Shown one piece after another: positions 8,406 to 15,219 of a stretch of DNA of 45,108 nucleotides (the first letter of the stretch is position 1; every line of letters starts with the position of its first letter). The stretch lies in the NCBI GenBank assembly GCA_023455425.1, contig JAEYCM010000048.1:1-45108 (forward strand), read 5' to 3'. The notes below the pieces were generated by a model. It was not told the origin of the DNA, searched no databases, and saw only the letters and a list, made by a program, of their open reading frames with translations. This DNA comes from Bacillota bacterium (GTDB lineage: Bacteria > Bacillota > Clostridia > Christensenellales > CAG-138). The translations under genes and the position numbers were made by a program.

Positions 8406-9943
8406 GCGGACTCCTCCCCTGTCTTGGTTGCCATGGCCATAACGGCCTGCTCCGTAGCCTCGTCTGCTTTCAACTCTCCCGTGATGCTGCCTTCGGACAT
8501 GACATAAAGCCTGTCGCTCATGCCGAGGATTTCTAAAAGCTCCGACGAGATCATGATGATGCTCATGCCCTGCTCTACGAGGCGGTTCATAATGCTGTAA
8601 ATTTCAAATTTTGCACCCACGTCGATGCCGCGCGTGGGTTCGTCCAATATGAGCACATTGGGCTCGGTGAAGAGCCACTTGGCGACGGACACCTTTTGCT
8701 GGTTGCCGCCGGAAAGGTTGTTCACCTTCTGCTGAACGGAAGGCGTCTTAATATTCAAAGACTCCTTGTATTCGTTGGCGACGCGGACCTCCTCATTGTC
8801 GTTGACCTTGAGGCCTTCCATCAATTTGTCGATGCCCGCGATGGTGATGTTATACTTGATATCCTGGATCAGCACAAGGCCGTTGCCTTTTCTATCCTCC
8901 GTCACATAGGCGAGCCCGCCCTTGACGGCGTCCGCCGGGTGCTTGAAGCGCACGCGCTTGCCGTTTATAAAAAGCTCGCCGCCTGTGATATGGTAGCCCG
9001 GCATGTTGCCGAACACGCTCATGGCAAGCTCCGTGCGGCCCGCGCCCAATAATCCCGCAAGCCCTACGATTTCGCCCTTGTGCACCTTAAGGTTGACGTC
9101 GTGCAAAATCTCCCGGTCCCGTGTGGGATCATAGACCGTCCAGTTGCGGATCTCAAAGGCGACCTCCTTCATCGGATGCGCATCCCGCTTGGGATAGATG
9201 TTTTCGATCTCGCGCCCGACCATGTGCCGGATGATTTCATGCTCCGTGATCTGGCGCGCCGTCGCATCCATGGAGGTGATTGTCGCGCCGTCGCGCAATA
9301 CGGTGATGGTATCCGCGATGGAGACGACTTCCTTGAGCTTATGGGAGATCATGATGCAGGTCACGCCCTGCTTTTTTAATTGCCGCAACAGATTGAGAAG
9401 ATTTTCGCTGCCGTCCTCGTTGAGGGCGGCGGTGGGTTCGTCCAAGATCAGCAGCTTGACGTTCTTGGAAAGCGCTTTTGCGATTTCCACCAGCTGCTGG
9501 CTGCCCACGCCCAGGTCCTTAACCTTGGTGGCGGGGTTGACGTTCAACTGCACGCGCTCAAGCATCTGCTTGGCGCGCACGATGGTCTCCGACCAGTCGA
9601 TGACACGGCCTTTCATAATTTCATGGCCGAAAAATATGTTTTCGTAAACGGAAAGCTCGGGGATAAGCGCAAGCTCCTGATAGATAATGGCGATACCCGC
9701 CGTTTCACTGTCCGCAATGTGGCGGAAGCGCTGCTCTTTCCCCTCGTATATGATTTCCCCCTCATACGTGCCGTGGGGGTGAACGCCGGAAAGCACCTTC
9801 ATCAATGTGGATTTCCCAGCCCCGTTTTCACCGACGAGACAGTGAATCTCCCCGCGCTTCACTTTGAAGTTGACGCGGTCGAGCGCCTTAACGCCCGGAA
9901 ATTGCTTGGTGATCCCGCGCATTTCCAAAAGAATGTCGTTCAA
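8402..9943 (-). CDS. Sugar ABC transporter ATP-binding protein (CUT2, two ATPase domains)
   Basis: 513 residues from a TTG start at 9943 that follows AAAGAGGTG; this restores the family's normal N-terminus (MNDILLEMRGITKQFPG) and length. Upstream in-frame codons encode a non-homologous tail. It has two ABC cassettes. The first has GENGAGKST (about residues 40-48) and a normal Walker B (LLILDEPTAAL). The second has a degenerate P-loop, GLLGAGRTEL, with LSGGNQQKV and LILDEPTRGID, as is usual for RbsA/XylG/GguA ATPases. It energises uptake of a mono- or small oligosaccharide supplied by the binding protein encoded upstream. Confidence 0.95.
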   Translation of the reverse strand: MNDILLEMRGITKQFPGVKALDRVNFKVKRGEIHCLVGENGAGKSTLMKVLSGVHPHGTYEGEIIYEGKEQRFRHIADSETAGIAIIYQELALIPELSVYENIFFGHEIMKGRVIDWSETIVRAKQMLERVQLNVNPATKVKDLGVGSQQLVEIAKALSKNVKLLILDEPTAALNEDGSENLLNLLRQLKKQGVTCIMISHKLKEVVSIADTITVLRDGATITSMDATARQITEHEIIRHMVGREIENIYPKRDAHPMKEVAFEIRNWTVYDPTRDREILHDVNLKVHKGEIVGLAGLLGAGRTELAMSVFGNMPGYHITGGELFINGKRVRFKHPADAVKGGLAYVTEDRKGNGLVLIQDIKYNITIAGIDKLMEGLKVNDNEEVRVANEYKESLNIKTPSVQQKVNNLSGGNQQKVSVAKWLFTEPNVLILDEPTRGIDVGAKFEIYSIMNRLVEQGMSIIMISSELLEILGMSDRLYVMSEGSITGELKADEATEQAVMAMATKTGEESA

Positions 9944-9963
9944 GAGAGCACCTCTTTCCTTCC

Positions 9964-10023
9964 ACCCGAATGGTACATTCGGGTATTTCATCAAGGATCG
10001 ACGTGTTTGCCGCAGGCAAACAC
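9964..10023 (+). repeat. Two-hairpin dispersed repeat, copy 1
   Basis: Hairpin 1 is ACCCGAATG-GTA-CATTCGGGT (9964-9984). A spacer starting ATTT and containing CAAGGA follows. Hairpin 2 is GTGTTTGCC-GCA-GGCAAACAC (10003-10023). Copy 2 at 15007-15062 has an identical first stem and spacer core but a different second stem that still pairs. The orientation given is arbitrary. Confidence 0.7.
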
Positions 10024-10211
10024 CATCTTAAATGCAAAAATGCAACATGCATGAAATCTGCATGATAAACGTTTCAATGGGAGTATGCGCACATCCCCGC
10101 GCAGGCTGCAAAAACAATAGAGGATGCCGCGGTGTCACCGGGATGGGTTCAGGCTGCTATAAAAACACCTAACTATGGCTTATATGGAAAACTACTTCAT
10201 TTTCTTCATTT

Positions 10212-10254
10212 CAACACCCTGACCGGCCCATGACATGAGCCGGTCAGGATGTTG
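10212..10254 (-). terminator. Stem-loop after the sugar-binding protein gene (attenuator or mRNA stabiliser)
   Basis: A 16-bp stem with one mismatch (CAACACCCTGACCGGC against GCCGGTCAGGATGTTG) and an 11-nt loop starts 25 bp downstream of the binding-protein stop. Such hairpins between a binding protein and its ATPase/permease commonly reduce read-through or protect the upstream message, giving excess binding protein. No long T run follows, so complete termination is unlikely. Confidence 0.6.
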
Positions 10255-10278
10255 TTTATAGAAGGTTACGATCGAGGC

Positions 10279-11454
10279 TTAGTTGAGGCCGGTGAACTTA
10301 GACGCGTCATAGTAGCCGGTGTCGATCAGAGCGGGCTTGACGTTGTCCTTGGTCACAACGACGACGGGGGTCTGCTTCGCGGGCACATCCTTGACGAGGT
10401 TGTTGTAGGAAGCGTCCGTCGCGGGGGTCTGGCCGCTGATCACGGCGATGGCCATATCCATGGCATCCTTAGCTAAGGTACGGGTATCCTTGAATACCGT
10501 CATGGACTGCTTGCCATCGATGATGTACTGTACAGAAGCCTGCTCGGCATCCTGGCCGGTGATGAAGTAACCGGTAACATCCTTATCGGCCGCGAACACG
10601 TCCGCGATGGAGCGGGCGGTACCGTCGTTGGGCGCGAGGATGAAGCACTGACCCTTATCCGCAGCGGCGGCGGCGGTCAGATGGGATTCGGCCTTGGACT
10701 TGGCTTCATTGAAGTCCCAGTTGGTGGTGACCTGGCCGATAATCTTGCTCATTTCGTCGCGGGTCAGCGTCGCCTTATCCTGCAGGGCAACGGCCTCGGA
10801 CGAGTTCTTGATTACAAACGTGCCATCCGCGATCTTGGGCTGCAGCTTGTTCCATGCACCTTCAAAGAACAGGAACGCATTGTTGTCCGTCGCAGCGCCC
10901 GCATACAGGTAGAGGGGCAGGCCCGTGCCGCTGGCGTTGTCCAAGAGGTACTGGCCCATCGCCTCGCCTACCGCGATGCTGTCGAACGTGACATAGTAAT
11001 CGAGCTTATCCGTCTCGGTGATGAGGCGGTCATAGGAGATAACGGTCACACCCGCGGCCTTGGCGGCATCCACGGTAGCGGCTGCTGCGGTGGCATCCTG
11101 CGGGCAAATGATGAGGGCTTTGATGCCCTTGCTGATGAGGGTTTCAACGTTGGTCTTTTCCGTTGCGGAAGAGCCCTGGCTGAAGAGAACCTCTACGGTA
11201 TAGTCCGTTTCGCCGATAACGGAGCGGAAGCTCGCTTCATCCTGCAGCCAGCGGGGTTCATCCTTGGTGGGGAGAACAACGCCTACATCCACGGCGCCTT
11301 CGGGTTCTTCGGCCGGGGCGGGCGCTTCGGTTGCTGCCGCGGGGGCTTCTGCGGCGGGAGATTCGGGCGCGGGCGCAACGGGCTGCTGAGCGCAACCAAA
11401 CAGCATGCCAACGCTCATGAGCACAACGAGCAGAAGTACGATACTTTTCTTCAT
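10279..11454 (-). CDS. Sugar-binding lipoprotein of the CUT2 importer (ChvE-like)
   Basis: 391 residues. A lipoprotein signal peptide ends in LFGC with Cys21 as the lipidated residue. A Pro/Ala/Glu-rich linker (about 22-53) leads to a periplasmic-binding-protein type 1 fold (Peripla_BP_4) with ChvE/XylF-like motifs: PTKDEPRWLQDE, ISYDRLITETDKLDYYVTFD and FITGQDAE. It captures a sugar outside the membrane for the ATPase and permease encoded downstream. AAAGGTGG precedes the ATG, and a promoter lies about 85 bp upstream. The exact sugar (xylose, galactose, arabinose or glucose class) cannot be read from sequence. Confidence 0.93.
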   Translation of the reverse strand: MKKSIVLLLVVLMSVGMLFGCAQQPVAPAPESPAAEAPAAATEAPAPAEEPEGAVDVGVVLPTKDEPRWLQDEASFRSVIGETDYTVEVLFSQGSSATEKTNVETLISKGIKALIICPQDATAAAATVDAAKAAGVTVISYDRLITETDKLDYYVTFDSIAVGEAMGQYLLDNASGTGLPLYLYAGAATDNNAFLFFEGAWNKLQPKIADGTFVIKNSSEAVALQDKATLTRDEMSKIIGQVTTNWDFNEAKSKAESHLTAAAAADKGQCFILAPNDGTARSIADVFAADKDVTGYFITGQDAEQASVQYIIDGKQSMTVFKDTRTLAKDAMDMAIAVISGQTPATDASYNNLVKDVPAKQTPVVVVTKDNVKPALIDTGYYDASKFTGLN

Positions 11455-11537
11455 TGACTGTTACCACCTTTCAAGATTTGTTCTTTTCACGGACGGCATG
11501 AATGCATCATTGCACCGCCCGAGACAGGTACATATCT

Positions 11538-11566
11538 AGCATAGTTTTTATACACGCTTGCTTCAA
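11538..11566 (-). promoter_or_regulatory. Promoter of the sugar importer operon
   Basis: On the minus strand TTGAAG and TATGCT are separated by exactly 17 bp, about 85 bp before the binding-protein ATG. Confidence 0.6.
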
Positions 11567-11721
11567 TGCATGCAGTTGCGCTGTTGTGTCAATATATTGT
11601 CTGTGCTTTGTTCCCAAAAATGTACGCTATCCGATTTTGTTCAAATGGAAATTTTTGCGCAAAATTTTACTGTTCTGCGCGTATTCTAATCAGAGACAAG
11701 CTGTCTTCCACCAAAAAACGG

Positions 11722-11750
11722 TTGACAGGAAAGCAAAATTCGCCTATCAT
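11722..11750 (+). promoter_or_regulatory. Promoter of the DUF2087/GIY-YIG operon
   Basis: A consensus TTGACA and a TATCAT are separated by 17 bp, ending 45 bp before the DUF2087 ATG. Confidence 0.75.
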
Positions 11751-11754
11751 CATC

Positions 11755-11775
11755 TAGTAAATTACTAATTTACTA
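11755..11775. promoter_or_regulatory. Palindromic operator candidate at the DUF2087 start site
   Basis: A perfect inverted repeat TAGTAAAT-N5-ATTTACTA lies right at and after the expected transcription start, where a bound repressor would block initiation or early elongation. The binding protein is unknown. Confidence 0.5.
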
Positions 11776-11795
11776 AACAAAAAGAAGGTGAACAT

Positions 11796-12101
11796 ATGGC
11801 ATCAAAACACATTGCCGTTTTCTTGGACGGCGACGGCAGGATTAAGCAGCTGCCCGTCCCCAGCCGTACCAAGATACCGGTTTTAGAATACCTTGCGGGA
11901 AAATTCGAGCCCGGGCGGACGTATACGGAAAAAGAAGTCAATGCGATTATCTCCGCCTGGCACACGTTTGGAGACTACTTTATTTTGAGGAGGCTGCTGA
12001 TTGATTATGGCATGATGGAGCGCGTGCCGGACGGCAGCCGTTATTGGGTGAATGAAACGCGAAGAACAGGGGAAGAGACATGGACAGAAGAAAGGAACTG
12101 A
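11796..12101 (+). CDS. DUF2087 domain protein
   Basis: A 101-residue protein matching the DUF2087 pattern: LPVPSRTKIPVLEYLAGKF near the start, then a YTEKEVN helix, HTFGDYFILRRLLID and a terminal RYW. The domain is a small winged-helix-like fold, sometimes attached to ArsR-type regulators, so a nucleic-acid-binding or regulatory role is possible. GAAGGTG precedes the ATG. The gene end overlaps the start of the GIY-YIG gene by 22 bp. A strong promoter and a palindrome lie directly upstream, and the protein could be autoregulatory. Confidence 0.85.
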   Translation: MASKHIAVFLDGDGRIKQLPVPSRTKIPVLEYLAGKFEPGRTYTEKEVNAIISAWHTFGDYFILRRLLIDYGMMERVPDGSRYWVNETRRTGEETWTEERN

Positions 12102-12451
12102 AACAGCAATATAAGCTGACGAAACCCCAGATGGGTATATTCATTATCCGCTGCCTGAAAAATATGCGGTGCCATTTGCAGGCGACGCCGGATCTAAGGG
12201 GCGTGATGAACGGCGCAAAAGCGCGCTTAAGCTCCAACTCCCATCCCTACCGCGCGCTGCAGCAAGAATACAACAGACTGGGCATGGAGCAATTTACAAT
12301 GGAAATATTGGAGACACTGCCTTACGACAAGGATGAAACAAAGACGGATTATTCGGAAGAACTTGCGCTGTTGCAAATGATCTGGGAGGAAAGGCTCCTC
12401 CAGGACGGTTATAGCTTCTACGGCAAGCGGGAGGAATCCGATCTGGAATGA
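12080..12451 (+). CDS. GIY-YIG family nuclease-like protein
   Basis: 123 residues. It resembles the small GIY-YIG proteins of Bacillota that start with MDRRKELKQQYK and continue MGIFIIR, a degenerate form of the first GIY strand; the usual second strand and the arginine helix are poorly kept (ATPDLRGVMNGAKARL). SSNSHPYRALQQEYNRLG and FTMEILETLP are well preserved family segments. With the GIY and YIG tyrosines not clearly present, catalytic activity is doubtful. It is co-transcribed and overlapping with DUF2087. GGGGAAGAG precedes the ATG. Confidence 0.75.
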   Translation: MDRRKELKQQYKLTKPQMGIFIIRCLKNMRCHLQATPDLRGVMNGAKARLSSNSHPYRALQQEYNRLGMEQFTMEILETLPYDKDETKTDYSEELALLQMIWEERLLQDGYSFYGKREESDLE

Positions 12452-12536
12452 AACCATGAAGCGCGCTTTGTATGAACGGCCCGGCCCCTGTGCATAAAGC
12501 GCGGAAGCGCTGTTCCGAAAACGCTGGACAGCGAAT

Positions 12537-12559
12537 AAAAGCGGGGTTTCCCCGCTTTT
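12537..12559. terminator. Bidirectional terminator
   Basis: AAAAGCGGGG-TTT-CCCCGCTTTT lies between the convergent GIY-YIG and EFR1 genes. Confidence 0.85.
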
Positions 12560-12572
12560 ACGCCACGCATCT

Positions 12573-13340
12573 TTAGCGAAACAATTCCTTTGGGTTTATT
12601 GCCGGGTTAAAATAGCGCGCTCTGTTCAGCGTCATTTTGCCATATTGTATTGCCTTTTGGGGACATACGCTGATACATGCCAGACACTGCTGGCAATGGC
12701 CCTGCCATACGGGCAGCGCTTTCTTCATTATGATGTTTTCCGCCGGGCATACATTTGCGCATATTCCGCACCCCGTGCACTCCGGCTGCGTCCAGAAGTT
12801 CTTATCACTGCCATGAAACGTACGGCTGATGACGGGATTCAGCATCCCTGTTTTGAAATACTTATCTACAAACCCCGCATTGGCAATCCCCTGCTGCTTC
12901 TCTTTTACCATCCAGGCAATTTGCACAAGCTCGCGCAGAGAAGCATCTCGCTTTTCATCCTGTACCGCCCCAGGCTCGACGTCGTAATAAATAATATTGT
13001 TTCCTGGCATCTCCAGCCCAAAGCCTGCAGATAGCGAAAGCCCACGCCGTTTCATGACCCGAGCAAGCTTTCCCAAAGCATTCCCCATTTGTGACTTATA
13101 GGTTGCAACTGCAAAAAAGTACGGATGGCCCTCTGCCTTTACTCGCAATTTGCGAAGCAGCAGTTCCGGCACGCCCCAAAGATAAACAGGAAATACAAAG
13201 CCGATGCGTTCCGCAGAAAAATCCATTGTTGTTGATTGCGTAACTGCCCTCAGCTCTGTTTGCGGCAAAAGCAGTGCCAATTCTTTTGCAAGCTGCAGGG
13301 AGTTTCCCGTTCCGGTAAAGTAGTAAATGACCGTTTCCAT
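12573..13340 (-). CDS. EFR1 family flavodoxin/ferredoxin fusion
   Basis: A 255-residue protein combining an N-terminal flavodoxin-like FMN fold with the phosphate loop YFTGTGNS (residues 7-14) and a C-terminal pair of 4Fe-4S motifs: CTGCGICANVCP and CQQCLACISVCP. EFR1 proteins are single-chain electron carriers of anaerobes whose partners are usually unknown. It is divergent from an HxlR-type regulator, which probably controls it in response to a redox or electrophile signal; that link is inferred from gene order only. Confidence 0.92.
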   Translation of the reverse strand: METVIYYFTGTGNSLQLAKELALLLPQTELRAVTQSTTMDFSAERIGFVFPVYLWGVPELLLRKLRVKAEGHPYFFAVATYKSQMGNALGKLARVMKRRGLSLSAGFGLEMPGNNIIYYDVEPGAVQDEKRDASLRELVQIAWMVKEKQQGIANAGFVDKYFKTGMLNPVISRTFHGSDKNFWTQPECTGCGICANVCPAENIIMKKALPVWQGHCQQCLACISVCPQKAIQYGKMTLNRARYFNPAINPKELFR

Positions 13341-13461
13341 ATTCGTCCTTCCTTCCGTTTACAATCTTTCTTTATGCGTATATACTTACAATACCAAATT
13401 ATTAACAATAGAAAAGTACGCACAAATTTGCTATCTACTATAAAAAAGGAGAGCGGCTCAA

Positions 13462-13800
13462 ATGCAACCCGATATGTATGACGGGCATGTTTGCCCAATT
13501 GAATATGCCATCAGCGTCATCGGCGGCAAATGGAAGCTCTTGATTCTATATCATTTGATGACAGGCAAAACACAGCGATACGGCGAACTAAAGCGCGCTA
13601 TCCGCGGCATTACGCATAAAATGCTGAGCATGCAGCTAAAGGACCTGGAGAATGAGGGAATTATACAAAGAAAAGAATATCCTCAAATACCGCCCAAAGT
13701 CGAATATTCCCTCACCCAAAGAGGCGTCACCTTATTGCCGGTTTTAGGAGCGCTGTATGATTGGGGAAAAGAGAATTTCCAACCTGCCGTTAAAAAATAA
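13462..13800 (+). CDS. HxlR family transcriptional regulator
   Basis: 112 residues with the complete HxlR winged helix-turn-helix: CPIEYAISVIGGKWKLLILYHL at the N-terminus (Cys14 is the position often used for redox or aldehyde sensing in the family), RYGELKRAIRGITHKMLSMQLKDLE as recognition region and VEYSLTQRG as wing. AAAAAGGAG precedes the ATG at good spacing. It is divergent from the EFR1 gene across a 121-bp A/T-rich region and convergent with the XylF-like gene, with a weak hairpin at 13801-13838 between them. Confidence 0.93.
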   Translation: MQPDMYDGHVCPIEYAISVIGGKWKLLILYHLMTGKTQRYGELKRAIRGITHKMLSMQLKDLENEGIIQRKEYPQIPPKVEYSLTQRGVTLLPVLGALYDWGKENFQPAVKK

Positions 13801-13850
13801 AAAGCAGCAAAAGCCGTCAGCTCTTGCCGCCTTTTTGAATTCAATGCCGT

Positions 13851-14894
13851 TTACTCGCTGCGGTAAATTTCCTCCCGCAGATGAAAGCCGTCTGCAATGA
13901 CGGTCTGCTCCATATTATCCTTTGTCACCGCCTGCACGCCGATGGCGATGAACGGGACGTCGTACGCGCCGTTGTTGATGGTGCGCTCCGCCTCCACAGA
14001 TTCCTTGCGCACAAGCTTGCCCGCAACTTCAAGCGTCGCCTCCACCAAATCCCGGATGGGTTTATACACCGTCATCAGCTGCTGCCCCTGCACAATGCGG
14101 CGGCACGCCACAAGGTCCGCGTCCATGCCCACCACCGCGACCTCGCCGGTGCGCTGAACTTCAGAAAGCGCGTCGATCACGCCCCAGGCAAGCGAATCGT
14201 TGCCGCAGACGATGGCGTCGATCGCCTCGCCCTGCTTTCTGAGTGTTTCCTGTGCAAAGGAGTAAGCGGTCTCGCGCACCCAGCCATCCACCCAGGTTTC
14301 AGCGATCAGCCCGATTTCCGAGTTTTCAATGGGCGATTTCAGCACGCTCATGAGCCCTTCGCGGATCATGGTGGAGTTATAATCATTGGGCGAACCGTTG
14401 ATCACCACATACCCGCCGCTGGGCACCTGCGCGAGCAGCGCCTCCCCCATCAGCACGCCCACCTGATTGTGGTCAAAGGAAACATAGACGTCCACATCCG
14501 CGCCTTCCACCAACCTGTCGTAGGAAATGACGGGCACACCCTGCTGCTTGGCGGCCTCCACGCAGCGGACCTCCTTCTTGCTGTCGTTGGGGGCCAAGAC
14601 CAGCACGTCGATTCCCTGCTTAAGCATTTCGAGCACCTGCTCATACTGGAGATCGGAATCCTTGTTTGCATTTTTGACGATGACCTCAACGCCTTCCTGC
14701 TTGGCTTTTGCAAGGAAGATATCGCGGTCCCTGATCCATCGGTCTTCCAACAGCGTCGCCATGGAAAACCCGATGACGATGCCTTCGTCCGCATCGGTAC
14801 CCCGCACCGGCTCCGTCTTGTTGTTACAGCCGCCAAAGCCCAATACGCAGAGCAACGCAAGAGCCAGGCACATGCACCTTTGAAACTGCTTCAT
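13851..14894 (-). CDS. XylF-like sugar-binding lipoprotein
   Basis: 347 residues. The lipoprotein signal peptide ends LGFGGC with Cys23 as lipidated residue. The mature part is a Peripla_BP_4 sugar-binding fold close to XylF: RWIRDRDIFLAKAKQ, VISYDRLVEGADVDVYVSFD, VCGNDSLAWGVIDAL and VVGMDADLVACRRI. No ATPase or permease gene accompanies it. It lies downstream of the sensor/response-regulator genes on the same strand, after a 325-bp hairpin-rich gap. It may share the importer encoded at 7.2-9.9 kb or present sugar to the sensor system. AAAGGAGGGGG precedes the ATG. Confidence 0.9.
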   Translation of the reverse strand: MKQFQRCMCLALALLCVLGFGGCNNKTEPVRGTDADEGIVIGFSMATLLEDRWIRDRDIFLAKAKQEGVEVIVKNANKDSDLQYEQVLEMLKQGIDVLVLAPNDSKKEVRCVEAAKQQGVPVISYDRLVEGADVDVYVSFDHNQVGVLMGEALLAQVPSGGYVVINGSPNDYNSTMIREGLMSVLKSPIENSEIGLIAETWVDGWVRETAYSFAQETLRKQGEAIDAIVCGNDSLAWGVIDALSEVQRTGEVAVVGMDADLVACRRIVQGQQLMTVYKPIRDLVEATLEVAGKLVRKESVEAERTINNGAYDVPFIAIGVQAVTKDNMEQTVIADGFHLREEIYRSE

Positions 14895-14914
14895 TGTTCC
14901 CCCTCCTTTCTAAG

Positions 14915-14946
14915 CCGCTCACAAGTCCAAAGGACTTTGTGAGCGG
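14915..14946 (-). other. Long stem-loop in front of the XylF-like gene
   Basis: CCGCTCACAAGTCC pairs with GGACTTTGTGAGCGG (one bulged base) around an AAA loop, ending 21 bp before the XylF-like ATG. It could attenuate read-through from the regulator genes or serve as a processing site. Confidence 0.5.
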
Positions 14947-15006
14947 GTTTCTGTGGGTTAGAAGTGCGCTCTCACGCACTTTTTTCCACAAATCTGACGC
15001 GCATGC

Positions 15007-15062
15007 ACCCGAATGGCACATTCGGGTATTTTACAAGGAATGCTGTGCAGCTAAAGCTGCAC
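15007..15062 (+). repeat. Two-hairpin dispersed repeat, copy 2
   Basis: Hairpin 1 is ACCCGAATG-GCA-CATTCGGGT (15007-15027). A spacer with ATTT and CAAGGA follows. Hairpin 2 is GTGCAGC-TAAA-GCTGCAC (15045-15062). The unit is enclosed by an 11-bp inverted repeat (14989-14999 with 15070-15080), so it may fold as a three-way junction. Compare copy 1 at 9964-10023. Confidence 0.7.
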
Positions 15063-15219
15063 GACCAATCGTCAGATTTGATTGTACGTGGGCTTCCCGC
15101 AGGGAAGCGGGTTCGGTGGCTCATGAAAGCCAAAATCGATCCTGTGAATCGACTTTAGAACCCCGGGTGCCTCTTTTGCGATCCCCCACACCCCAAGGTG
15201 GTGGTCGGTAAAGCCAAGC

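Larger units (their letters stand above)
9944..10278. other. Intercistronic region between binding protein and ATPase genes
   Basis: These 335 bp hold no gene. They contain the large hairpin at 10212-10254 next to the binding-protein stop and a two-hairpin repeat (9964-10023) just before the ATPase ribosome binding site. The A/T-rich part at 10024-10210 shows nothing else I can assign. Confidence 0.6.
11455..11795. other. Divergent promoter region (sugar importer / DUF2087)
   Basis: 341 bp without a gene. It holds a minus-strand promoter for the sugar-binding protein (11538-11566), a plus-strand promoter for DUF2087 (11722-11750) and a palindrome (11755-11775). The minus-strand leader contains an imperfect palindrome around ATGATGCATTCAT (about 11498-11510) whose role is unknown. 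Confidence 0.6.
14895..15219. other. Hairpin-dense intergenic region
   Basis: 325 bp between the response-regulator gene and the XylF-like gene, all minus strand. It contains a 14-bp hairpin (14915-14946), a plus-strand terminator-like hairpin AAGTGCG/CGCACTT followed by T5 (14962-14985), an outer inverted repeat CAAATCTGACG (14989-14999)/CGTCAGATTTG (15070-15080) enclosing the two-hairpin repeat copy 2, and GCTTCCC-GCA-GGGAAGC (15092-15108). No reading frame looks real. Confidence 0.65.
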
